Shown here: in pieces, positions 11,265-22,400 of the stretch
Position numbering within the stretch: the stretch's first letter is position 1
How the letters are laid out: every line of letters starts with the position of its first letter
Assembly: GCF_041381155.1 (NCBI RefSeq)
Contig: NC_091139.1
Location: forward strand, 9,982,383 to 10,046,382
Length of the DNA: 64,000 nt
Direction: 5' to 3'
Source: Argopecten irradians
Taxonomy: Eukaryota; Mollusca; Bivalvia; Pectinida; Pectinidae
Position numbers and translations under genes: made by a program
The notes under the pieces: generated by a model
What the model was told of the DNA's origin: nothing
The model's database searches: none
What the model saw: the letters and a program-made list of their open reading frames with translations, nothing else

Positions 11265-13509
11265 ACTAGGATGAGATACACTACGAACTACACAGAGATT
11301 TTGGACTAGGAGCACAGAAGATATATTTCCTCGACTAAACAAAGATAACTTACAGAGATTTTGGACTAGCAGAGTAACAGTTTATTACACAGAGATTTTG
11401 GACTATGAAAATTAGAAGTAATGCATTTTGACTAAGAGCAATTTTGACTAGGAGCATAGTAGATTAACTCACAGATTTTGATAGGGTAGATTTTTTGACT
11501 AGGAAGGTAGACTAACTTACACAGAGTGTTTTTTGTGGAGCAGAGTAGACTAACTTATCAGAGACTTTATGACTAGAGCAGAGTACCCAGATGGACATAG
11601 TAGATTAACTTACAGAGATTTTGGACTAGGAGCAGAGTAGATTAACTTACACACAGATTTTGGACACAGAGTTTTGGACCATAAGCAGGTAACTAAAGTA
11701 CACAGATTTTGACTAGGACTTAGTAACTTACAAGATTTTACTTACATTTGTTTCTCGAACACAGATTTTGGACTAGGAGCAGAGTAGATAACTTACACAG
11801 AGTTTTGGACTAGGAGCAGAGTAGATTAACTTACACAGTATTTTTGACTGAACATAATACAAATTTTACACTAAAGCAGAGTAGATTAACTTACACAGAA
11901 ATTTTGGACTAGGAGCAAGAGTAACAATCACAAATGGACTTTAGACGAACTTACACAGAGATTTTCTAAAGCAGAGTGCAGGGGGTTCCTTGAACTTAGT
12001 CACAATGAGAGAATCAAAATTCCCTACCTTTTTGGATGGATTTTTCAGATGTGAAGGATTGCTTTATTTATCCTTTTTTTTTTTTTTGCAAGAGTTCAAT
12101 GTTAAAAGTCCTCTTTTACATTTACATTTATGACAAAAGTTTTTTGACTATGTCAAAAAAAATAACAGAGATTTTAGCAGAGATTTTGGACTAAGAGCAG
12201 AGTAGACAAACTTACACAGAGATTATGCACTAGAGAAGTGTAAACTAGTTTACTTACACAGAGATTTTGGACTAGGAGCGGAGTAGACTAACTTACAAAG
12301 AAATTTTTGACTAGGAGCAGAGTAAACAAACTTGCAGAGATAGACAAGGAGCAGAGTAGATTAACTTACACAGAGATTTTGGACTAGGAGTAGGGTAGAC
12401 TAACTTAGAGAAATTTTGGACTTAGGAGCAGAGTAGATTAACTTACAGATTTTGGAGCTACTAGGAGCAGTGTAGACTAATTATAACTTAACCGAGATTT
12501 TGGACAAGGACAGAGTAAACAAACTTGTAGAGATTTTTGACTAGGAGCAGAGTAAAATATTATACTTACACAGAGATTTTGGACTATATGAGTAGGGTAG
12601 ACTAACTTAGAGAGATTTTGGACTAGGAGCAGAGTAGATTAACTTACAGATTTTGGACTAGGAGCAGTGTAGACTAATTATAACTTACACAGAGATTTTG
12701 GACAAGGACCAGAGTAAACAAACTGGTAGAGATTTTTGACTAGGAGCAGAGTAAAATACTAACCTACACAAAGATTTTGGACTAGGAGCAGGGTAGACTA
12801 ACTTACACAGAGATTTTGGACTAGGAGCAGTGTAGACTAACTTACTAAGAGGTTTTGGACTAGGAGAAGAGTAGACTAACTTACACAGAGGTTTTGGACG
12901 AGGAGCAGTGTAGACTAACTTACTCAGAGGTTTTGGACTAGGAGCAGGGTAGACTAACTTACACAGAGGTTTTGGACTAGGAGCAGTGTAGACTAACTTA
13001 CTCAGAGATTTTGGACTAGGAGCAGGGTAGACTAACTTACTCAGAGATTTTGGACTAGGGGCAGTGTAGACTAACTTACTCAGAGGTTTTGGACTAGGAG
13101 AAGTGTAGACTAACTTACTAAGAGGTTTTAGGGCAGGTAGACTAGGAGCAGTGTAGACTAACTTACTCAGAGGTTTTGGACTAGGAGCAGTAGACTAGAC
13201 TAACTCAGAGGTTTTGGACTAGGAGCAGGTAGATTAACTTACTACAGATTTTGGACTAGGAGCAGTGTAGACTAAACTTACACAGAGATTTTGGATAGGA
13301 GCAGTGTAGACTAACTTACACAGAGGTTTTGGACTAGGAGCAGGTAGACTAACTTACTCAGAGGTTTTGGACTAGGAGCAGAGTAGACTAACTTACTCAG
13401 AGGTTTTGGACTAGGAGCAGGTAGACTAACTTTACAGAGGTTTTGGACTAGGAGCAGAGTAGACTAACTTACACAGATTTTGGACTAGGGGCAGTGTAGA
13501 CTAACTTAC
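11265..13509. repeat. large minisatellite seeded at the ORC1 exon 4 splice donor
   Basis: Several dozen imperfect copies of a unit of about 40-43 bp; on the plus strand it reads ttttggactaggagcag, tgtagactaacttac and tcagagg. Read on the minus strand each good copy contains CCTCTGA|GTAAGT, the exact 3' end and donor of ORC1 exon 4 at 13510. The copies nearest the exon are the most regular; those toward 11265 are shortened and degenerate. A non-repeat island with a T-rich tract interrupts it at about 11975-12165. The array fills the whole space between ORC1 exon 4 and the RBR exons. Confidence 0.9.
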
Positions 13510-16500
13510 TCAGAGGTTTTGGACTAGTAGCACTGGATTTAACATCTACTTCTTTAGTGAGTCTTCTGATTGGTTTTACACTTCTCCTTTGCTGGTTGTT
13601 TATCTCTGAGTCAAACAAATTTCTGTTCCTCTGCAGTATATCGCCACCAATGGAATGCCTTGTTGGTCTGAGTTTATTTGTAGAATTTTCAAAAGGTTTC
13701 CCTGTCACAAGTCCACAACCTAATGATCGTCTTGATGAGCGATTTGAAAACATGTTTTCTTTAGAGTTTGTTCTTTTTTCAATCTTTGATTTTACATTTG
13801 ATAATGCACTAAATTTGCTTCCATTGTAGGATCTGGTAACATAGAATTTGTCTGTACATTTTCCCTTAGGTATTTCTCCAGGCTGACAGGTTTCAATCTG
13901 AAATTCAAATGGACTTATCTTTAGTATTTTAAACACACAAAATTTGAGAAGGGAACAATTTAATCAAGACTAAGTGGTTTGTCAAGTAACCATGCCTTTT
14001 AATGTTAGAATAGCTTTTAAAGTGGTTTTACAGAATAACTTGTCATAACATTACAAAGGAGCTATACACTACTTTTATCATCAGTACAGTAAGCCAATCC
14101 AGAAGTAGGGATAAGACACAAGATTATAATAAGCAGACAGAAACGATTCTTTCATCAAGGACAAGAGGCCCATGGGCCTTAACGGTCACCTGAGTTCAGA
14201 TACAGAATGAAACAAAGACATGCATATAAACACCATATATTTGCCCATCAGGCCCTTAAAGTCAGTCAGTGATTTTATAAATTTGACTTTTTAATCTATG
14301 AAGATCATTTGGTTCCATAAAATCTGTGAATTCAGAAGAAAGATTTTTGAAATGTTATCCATTTTGACCCCTTTTGGCCCCACCCCTCTGGCCCCTGGGG
14401 GTCAGCCAGGACCAATATGGATATGATGTTAAAATGCTATCTCAGGCTAATAATTCTAAGCCAGATTGACTAATTTCCTATGAAAACTAAGCAAATAATG
14501 CTCCTAAATGTGTTTTTCCTATAAAAACTATTGTAAATTTGACCCCCTCCCCAAGGGGAAAATCAGAGATCAAAGGGCCATGAAATTCACAAATTTTTGT
14601 AAAGGGCCTTAAGACCTTCCAATCTATCAAGAGTATCTGGTTCCATCAAATCTGTGAATTTAAAAAGAAGATTTTTGAAATTACCATTTTGACCACTTTT
14701 GGCTCCGCCCCTCTGGCCCCTGGGGATCGGCCATGACCAATATGGATATGGATGTTAAAACGCTATTTCAGACTAATAAATCTAACCCAGTTTGACTAAT
14801 TTCCTATGAAAAATGGGCAAATAATGTTCATAAATGTGTTTTTCCTATATAAAGTAAGTAAACTTGACCCCCTCCCCAGAGGGAAACACGAGACCCCAGG
14901 GTCATATTATTCACAATTTTTGTAAAGGACTTTTCCATCTATGAAGAGTTTTTGATTCTACCATTTCCAGAATTTCAGAAGAAGATTTTTAAAGTTTTAG
15001 CCTATTGGCCCCGCCCCTCTGCCCCGAGGGGGTTGACCAGGACCAATATAAATATAATATTAAAACATTATCTCGGGCTAATAATTCTAAACAAGTTTGA
15101 CTCATTTCCTATGAAAATTGAGCAAAAAATGCTCATAAATGTGTTTTCCTTATATAAACTTTAGTAAACTTGACCCCCTCCCCAGGGGAAAACGTGAGAC
15201 CCCAGGGTCATATAATTCACAATTTTTGTAAAAGACCTCAAGACCTTTCCATCTATGAAGAGTATGTGATTCTACCATTTCCAGAATTTCAGAAGAATAT
15301 TTTTGAAGTTATAGCCTATCTGACCCCTTTTGACCCCGCCGCTAAGGCTCCTGGGGGTCAGTCATGGAAAATTGGTTAATAGGATTCAATGGTCATCTCA
15401 TACTGATAATTCTGACAATATTTGACTAATTTCCTATTACAAATGATCAAATAATACTCAAAATAATAGTAACAGTGACCTTGACCTGACAATCCTGAAA
15501 CTGTATCTTGTTGAAAATATTATGGTCCTTTAAATTTGTATGAAGTTTGATCAAAATCACTCAAGGAATGAAGCCGCTAGAGCACTGAAAAGGATTTTCT
15601 AAAAGTAGTAACGGTGACCTTGACCTTGACCTTGCAACCTTGAAACTCAAACTTTTTCAGTCCTTTGTATTTGTGTGCAGTGTGATCAAAATCACTCAAG
15701 GAATGAAGCCGCTAGAGTGCTGACAAAGAAATTATCTTAAAATAGTAACAGTGACATTGACCTTAGTCTGGCAATCTTCACACTCAAACTTGTCCGTGAT
15801 ATTATGATCCTTTGTCTATGTGTGAAGTGTGATCAAAATCACTCAAGGAATGAAGCCGCTAGAGTGCTGATAGGGATTTTCTAAAAATAGTAGCAGTCAC
15901 CTTGAACTTGACCCAGCAACCCTGAAACTCGACCTCGTCCGAGATCTTGTTAATATTAAGCTACATACAAAGTTTCATCAATCTCGGTTCACATTTACTC
16001 AAGTTATCGTGTTCACAACAAAAAGTTAACGTACGACGGACGACGATGGACAAAAGGCTATCGCAATAGGTCACCATGACCTATGGTCAAGTGACCTAAA
16101 AAGAGTAAATATTGAATTTAACTTAAACACTTCACAAGTTAAATTATTATTACACCACAGATTTTATAAGAAAGTTATATCAACTCAAGAGTGTTTTAGA
16201 GATTATATTAACTCGCCGAACATTTTATATATATATTGGAAGTTCTATTTACTCACTGAACATTTTAGAAGTTCTGTTACTCTCTGAACATTTTAGAAGC
16301 TATAGTTACTCTCTGAACATTTTAGAAGTTCTATTTAATTTACTCACTGATCATTTTAGAAGTTCTATTTACGCACTGAACATTTTAGAAGTTATATTTA
16401 CTCACTGAACATTTTAGAAGTTCTATTTACGCACTGACCATTTTATTTACGACACTGAAAATTTTAGATAGTCTAATTTCAATCACAGACGCTATAGTTA

Positions 16501-19035
16501 CTCTTGAACATTTTAGATGTTCTCCGTTATCTTCACAACGCAAATAATGACCCCCCTCCTGAGAAGAATATAAAGGTCAAAAGTGGTGGGGGGTCGTATT
16601 TGCGGACAACCCGCCTGGATAAAATCGATCTATGATGGTCGCCATACTTGGTTTTTTTTTTGTCATGTAATTGTTTCCTGTAACAGTCATATGCACAGAT
16701 GGGTATTTGCATGATGTTTCTAAGTATCAATTACTAAATAATGAAGACGTGGAGTAAAATTAAATTCAAATGTTATGACAAATTAAATATAAAACAATAC
16801 ATTAGGGCCGTTATGTAACGTAAGTCTATTGAAAGGGAAACGCACATTTTTGCACGTGTCACGCGGACATTTAACCAATGAATCAAAACGAAGAAACTGC
16901 ATCATAAGCAATGTAACTTTATTCCAGAAGTTTTAATAATGTTAGTTATTTAAAAAATATTCAATTAGGTTTTATTGTTCACGTCACAACTACATCATCT
17001 GTCTTAGTAAACCCGTGAATCGTAAAGGACGATCGCCGTTCAGACTCGGGCCTATTTAAAAATTCACTAGGAATTTGTTCATAAAACAGAAGAATTTACG
17101 TACATTCTCTAGTTGTTTGTAACTATCAGTTTTACCACATGTGTTGGAACAATGGCGCCGGGGTTGGAAGCCTTACTTTCACATTTTAAGTCGTGTTGGG
17201 AAGTTTGTTTACATCTGAACTGCGATTAAAACAATTAGTAAATAGAATAAGCAATATCATGGCGGAAACGAAAAGTAAATAGTTGTAAACTATGCTCGTA
17301 TATGATTGTATTGAGTTAGAATCTATTTACGCACTGAACATTTTAGAAGTTATATTACCTCACTGAACATTTCCCCAGGATGGTGTCTATGTCTATGGTG
17401 TCGTCAAGGTTCTTACTATTGTTGAGAAAGACTTCTTTGGCATCTGTTGGTCCATCTGATTTTTCCAGACGTTTTAAAGCATCCTTCATCTCAAATTGAC
17501 GCCAGTACCATTTTACTGTTGCTTTTGGCTCAGATATCTCACCTCCACGTTCTAAGGATTGTTAATTGTACATGTAAACAGGTTGTGGTTAACAAGTCTA
17601 GATTTTGAGAGTACATGCATGCCTGCAAATTTAACGCTTTCCCTGCCTGAGTTTTTTTAAAGACTTTAAAATGAAAAGTTGTTTTCTATCAAATTAATTT
17701 AATTCATTTCTGAATATATGATAATTGTGTCCGATAATAAATCACAGTTGTGTGTATTAACACAAATCATGAACTGCATAAATAGTCAAGTCTTTATACA
17801 TCAGAAAAAAATTTAACTTAATTTAATTCAGACTTAGCAAAATTATCACTACATACCTAAAAACCAGATTTCATCTCATATGCATGCACCTACGGTATTT
17901 AATACTTTTTCTCATCATCCATATACGTAAAGAAAACAACTTTTGGCCTACGATGTACTTTCTGAAGACTTCTTTTGCTTAAAAGTTGTGCAGCTGTCCA
18001 TTGACAAGGTCCAAATACATACCTTCTTGGAATAGGTCCTTGATTTGAGCAATAAAGGCACCTTCAATTCCCTCTTCATTATCAGCGTCAATAAATACAT
18101 AGTCACCTAAACCATACACAGTCCTGCCTAGTGAAAAGTTCCTAAAAAAAATTATGAATTACTTTGTCAAATTAAAAACCTGTATGTACATTAATCTGGT
18201 AAGTATAGTAATTCTCAAAATTGATCATTCTTTGTGGCAAATAAAAAATATCAAAGTATTTTAAAGTTTTTTGAATTTCAAAAATTATGGCACACATAAC
18301 TTTAAAGCAATTTCATCATACAAATATAGGCTTTACTCAAATATAGGCTATTTAGTTTGCAAATATGCAAGTTGTTGGCATGAGTTGATTTCAATACAAT
18401 TTATTTGGGGCGAAAAATTTGGCCCCTATTCTCAATATGGCAAAGCTTTATTAAATTCCTAAAATAAGTTACTTGAAAACCATCTAAAATTTGTTGATGA
18501 ACTTTGTTGTTTTAGACTTTAAATTTGCTTTAGAAAGTTAGATAAACTACAATGGAAATAAATTTAAATATGCCTAGGCCTATATGCTATTCATATGCTT
18601 CATTTCCTATTTTATTAGTGTAGTTTTGTCCGATTGACTAGGAAACAGGGTGATATTATGTTCATTTTGAAAAATGGGACAGTCTAGAGTCATGGCTAGT
18701 AATTTTTTATAATTATATTCAGCCTAGAGATGCACCTGGTGATAACTAATTGTGGCTTAAATATATAAGGGCATGCACTGAAAGATATATCATAGTCATA
18801 GCGGATAGAATAATGCAGGTCTGTTCTCTTCACTGGAAAACAAACAAGCAAACTCAGCCATGCCAGTGGCAGTGAATGGAGAGGAATGGCGTATTGAATA
18901 AATAATTTTTCAACTTATGAAATTTACTAACTTAAAACGTTTTTCGATATATCTTCGTCTGTCGGTCACCTCTCCTTCTCCTTTCCAGGAAAAAAGTTTC
19001 GCATTGCTGACATCTGAGAAATATTTCTTCGTCAT
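13510..19035 (-). CDS. ORC1: origin recognition complex subunit 1 (5' part: BAH domain and start of linker)
   Basis: Four minus-strand coding exons join in frame: 18932-19035 (ATG at 19035), 18023-18141, 17364-17551 and 13510-13897, giving 266 residues plus one base. ORC1 is the largest subunit of the complex that binds replication origins and loads the MCM helicase. Residues about 10-35 (LFSWKGEGEVTDRR) match the N-terminal ORC1 motif. Residues about 38-165 form the BAH domain, with VYGLGDYVFIDADN, AQIKDLFQE, KWYWRQFEM, AKEVFLNN and DTIDIDTILGKCS. In vertebrate ORC1 this domain reads histone H4 Lys20 methylation. It continues through PGEIPKGK and KFYVTRSYNGSKF into a basic, Ser/Arg-rich disordered linker. 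Exon 3 uses the TCA|GTGAGG donor, because this keeps phase 0 and aligns with human ORC1 without a gap. The AAA+ and winged-helix regions (well over half of the usual protein) were not found in the window. They may lie beyond the left edge. Head-to-head with PRPF38A, as in human. Confidence 0.88.
13511..13897 (-). other. ORC1: ORC1 coding exon 4 (disordered linker)
   Basis: The acceptor ATTTCAG precedes position 13897 and the CTGA|GTAAGT donor follows 13510. The exon encodes a Ser, Asn and Arg-rich linker with RRSLG, RRSVKPIRR and SSATSPKP stretches, typical of the region between the BAH and AAA+ domains of ORC1. It leaves phase 1, so it cannot splice in frame onto the RBR exon at 11157, which needs two preceding bases. 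Confidence 0.8.
14158..16102. repeat. long mollusc-type dispersed repeat in ORC1 intron 3
   Basis: Starts with the head caagaggcccatgggcctta followed by acggtcacctgag. It has about four units of roughly 300 bp ('cttttggccccacccctctg', 'ccctggggtcagccaggacc', 'cctatgaaaa', 'gaccccctccccaggggaa'), then about three units of roughly 150 bp ('gtgaccttgaccttgacct', 'gatcaaaatcactcaaggaa', 'tgaagccgctagag'). It ends with 'acgtacgacggacgacgatg' and 'aggtcaccatgacctatggt'. No protein is encoded; the short ORFs at 14952-15379 are repeat-derived. Confidence 0.8.
16190..17363. repeat. minisatellite seeded at the ORC1 exon 3 donor, interrupted by unique DNA
   Basis: About ten copies of a 24-30-bp unit (plus strand: ctcactgaacattttagaag, then ttctattta) fill 16190-16520. 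One to two more copies lie at 17325-17363, directly against ORC1 exon 3. On the minus strand each unit reads AAATGTTCAGTGAG, which matches the exon 3 end and donor (GAAATGTTCA|GTGAGG). About 800 bp of other sequence (16525-17320), with no gene recognised, separates the two parts. Confidence 0.8.
17552..18022. other. ORC1 intron 2, nothing notable
   Basis: AT-rich intron sequence between coding exons at 17364-17551 and 18023-18141. No repeat, RNA gene or extra exon recognised. Confidence 0.6.
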
Positions 19036-19454
19036 CTTTACTTCTTGGCTACTCAGCTGGGATCTTCCTTTCCCGCCACCAGTTCCCTGTCTATACTATA
19101 GTCCGTTTCGTTTTATCGAAATATATTTTGCATATGTCTAAATTTCAAAATAAGATTCGTATAGATAATACAAATGTAGAAGTTAAATAATTATTTTTTA
19201 TTAAAAACCTCTAATATCAACATTAAACTATCATAGGTGAAAAGCTATTAAACCATGTTATAAAAAAATAATGAAGACTTTTTTGGAATACACCATAGTA
19301 AAGATTTCGTTCGGATAGTTTCTAGACTGACGGTTAGAGTAAACAAAAGATGCGAGGTGTTGTGAATCCCTTGATCTAAGTCTTTAGAACGCTTAAATGG
19401 AAGGCGATTTTAATACTTATTTTGAAGATCTAATTTAACCAGTTAGGCGTCAGC
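19036..19454. promoter_or_regulatory. divergent ORC1/PRPF38A promoter region
   Basis: Only 419 bp separate the two start codons, which point away from each other. Both 5' untranslated regions and the shared promoter must therefore lie here unless non-coding first exons are further away. The ORC1 side holds an E2F consensus. No clear TATA box is placed for either gene. The same head-to-head pair exists in human, so this arrangement is old. Confidence 0.75.
19069..19077 (+). promoter_or_regulatory. E2F consensus site upstream of ORC1
   Basis: TTTCCCGCC is a perfect match to the E2F consensus and ends 34 bp upstream of the ORC1 start codon (ATG at 19035, minus). ORC1 is a well-known E2F-regulated cell-cycle gene in animals, so the site has a clear expected role in S-phase expression. 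Binding itself is not shown by sequence. Confidence 0.7.
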
Positions 19455-22400
19455 ATGGCGAACAGAACAGTGAAGGATGCTCATTCGGTGAAAGGGACAA
19501 ATCCTCAATATTTAGTCGAGAAAATCATCAGAACAAGAATTTACGAATGCAGATACTGGAAAGAAGAATGTTTTGCACTGACAGGTATGTAAGGAATGTG
19601 TGTGTTCGAGCATGACCCCTTTGAAATTTCTCATCTTTTTACTGTCAAAACGTGAAGACAAGAAGATATAACGTAAACCTCATTATGGAAGGAAGAATCA
19701 TTGTACATGCATTTACTGTCATTATTAGAATTGAATGAGTTACTATGAAGTGTCGAAGATGTTAAAGTGAATGTGCATTGTGAGGAGGGGTTGAATGGTC
19801 ATAATAGCTGCGCTCTTATAAACTTGAATAAGGATGAATGTGAAGACATTTGTTACTCTTATTTTCTTGCTACATAGCAGAGAGAGTTTTGACACAAGAA
19901 GCAACTGCTATTAATGATGTAAAACAGGGTGAGAGTAGTGTGCTGCCAGTCGGGATCAAACCCGCGACCCCAGACTTACTTGTTCCACCATTCTACAGAC
20001 TGAGCAAAAGGGAAATTCCCTCTAGCGCGAAGCTAGAAGGAGACTGTCACTATGTACAACTAAAACCTGTTGCAGACGTATGAGTGAAGAAAAGAAAAAA
20101 ATCCTAAATATTTGTAAAAGGAGAGGAGAAAATGTGGCAGCCATATCAGGATTTGAACGGGGGACCTCTGAACAGCAACACTAGCTGGATGCTCTATTGA
20201 GCTACCTGGATCATAGGTATTTAGCACGCTGATAAGTCAAAGACCCACTATAGACTAATATATAGAGAAAGGTAAGGAACTCCTCCGTGACGCAAAATTG
20301 GGTAATTTAGTTCAAAGTGTTGTAAAAAAATATCCAGACCAGATATTTCAACGGCTTTGGTCTTAATTGAAAGTGAAGATGTTACACTTCACGACGATAA
20401 CAAGAAATCCTACTGAACTTGTCTACTTTTTTCACAAACAGCCTCGAAACTTGAAAAATTGACGAATTTCTGTTAGTCGGACACGATCGAGAACATTTTT
20501 ACAAACGAAAATGTCTATTCCCTACACTGAAAACACGGCAGCCTACAATTACCGGTGTTGACATAAACAAACAACAGGTGAAAACAAATGTATTTACTTG
20601 TTTGACGTTTGTTCAAATCCCCTCTCGTGGTCCTTATGTCGTTTTTCAGCGTTAATAGTTTATCCGGGTCAGGTTGACTGCCATTTTGCCACTATCTTGA
20701 AAGTTATTGTATAGCCTAATCTCATTGGCTAAGCTAAAACCAACCGACCAATGAGATTAGGCTTTACATAACTTTCAAGATAGTGGCAAAATGGCAGTCA
20801 ACCTGACCCGGATAACTATTAACGCTGAAAAACGACATAAGGACCACGAGGGGGGATTTGAACGAACCGTCAAACAAGTAAATACATTTGTTTTCACCTG
20901 TTGTTTGTTTATGTCAACGCCGGTAATTGTAGGCTGCCGTGTTTTCAGTGTAGCGAATAGACATTTTCGTTTGTAAAAATGTTCTCGATCGTGTCCGACT
21001 AATGGAAATTCGTCAATTTTTCAAGTTTCGAGGCTGTTTGTGAAAAAAGTAGACAAGTTCAGTAGGATTTCTTGTTATCGTCGTGAAGTGTAACATCTTA
21101 ACTTTCAATTAAGACCAAAGCCGTTGAAATATCTGGTCTGGATATTTTTTTACAACACTTTGAACTAAATTACCCAATTTTGCATCACGGAGAAGTTCCT
21201 TACCTTTCTCTATATATTAGTCTATAGTGGGTCTTTGACTTATCAGCGTGCTAAATACCTACCTGGATCATGCAGCCAGTCCACTCCTGCTGCACTCTTT
21301 CTCCTTTTTACAAAGTCTTTACACTCGAAAACCTTAATTTTTTTTCCCGTATGTGTTAATTTAATGTCATTTGTGCACATGAGTTGAAGGGTAAAGTATA
21401 TTAAGAAAATAGATAAATAAGAAAAAGTTGATGTGTCAATTAATTGTCTTGGATACTTGACCTTAGTGTCATTTGAAAAAGCATATGCAAACACCTTAAT
21501 GCCATAAACCATCTGCAAGCATCTCTAGATAAATACTATTTATACTACAGTAACATTCATTAGAAATATGTACACGTGGTAGTGGTTACAGAACCAGATT
21601 TGAAGAAAACATGATTAGAACATGATTTGCTCGTTATACCTACTCCATATAGTGAACCCATATAAGCGTATTCCAAGTTGACATAATCAGAATATTTTAC
21701 TAAATGGAAAAAGCTGTAAAAGTTGTAATGGCTTTCAGGGCTTTAATGGGATCCATTATTAACAGAAATTATATAAGAATTTAGCCAGTCTCTCCAAAAA
21801 GATACTAAGTTTACAGCTTGAAATTATAAAGTTGCTTTCCCAGTTTTATGACTTTGTTGATTCTAAATGAGGTTATTTTTCTTGCAGCTGCCTTGTTGGT
21901 GGACAAGGCGATGGAGCTGAAATACATTGGAGGTATCTATGGAGGGAACGTAAAACCATCTCCATTTTTGTGTCTCGTTCTAAAGATGTTACAGATCCAA
22001 CCTGAGAAAGATATTGTCGTGGAATTCCTCAGAAATGAGAACTTCAAGTAAGTCCTCAACTGCTATTCATTTCAATTTCTTTTTTAAGTTATCTACTTTC
22101 TGGTTAATCAGTAATATTGCAAGAGGTGCACATACTATATTTATTTGCTTAAGCTTGTTACCATACTGGTGCGTTTGAACACTTAGAGCATTTTGCTTGT
22201 CAATATTATAGAGAGGTGTATATTATTATTAAATTTATTTATTTAATACCCAGGTATGTTCGAGCACTAGGAGCATTTTACATGCGGCTGACTGGATCAT
22301 CGCTAGACTGTTATAAATACTTAGAGCCCCTATATTACGATTACAGGAAACTGAAACGTCAAAACAAAGAGGGTGGTAAGAATTTGATTGTTTTCTTTAC

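Noticed and set aside
11265..13509. CRISPR-like array of regular repeats
   Set aside because: Eukaryotic context; units are contiguous tandem copies without unique spacers. The same holds for the arrays at 32797, 34425 and 46110.
13557..13829. 90-aa plus-strand ORF
   Set aside because: Antisense shadow of ORC1 exon 4.
9753..13897. ORC1-RBR fusion gene
   Set aside because: ORC1 exon 4 leaves one base of a codon while the RBR exon at 11157 needs two, so direct splicing breaks the frame, and no bridging exon was seen.
17359..17363. Alternative ORC1 exon 3 donor (GTGAG|GTAATA)
   Set aside because: It would leave two extra bases and put exon 4 out of frame, while TCA|GTGAGG keeps the frame and aligns with human ORC1 without a gap.
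20791..20976. 61-aa ORF starting MAVNLTRITI
   Set aside because: Lies within one arm of the foldback transposon; no domain and no codon conservation argument.
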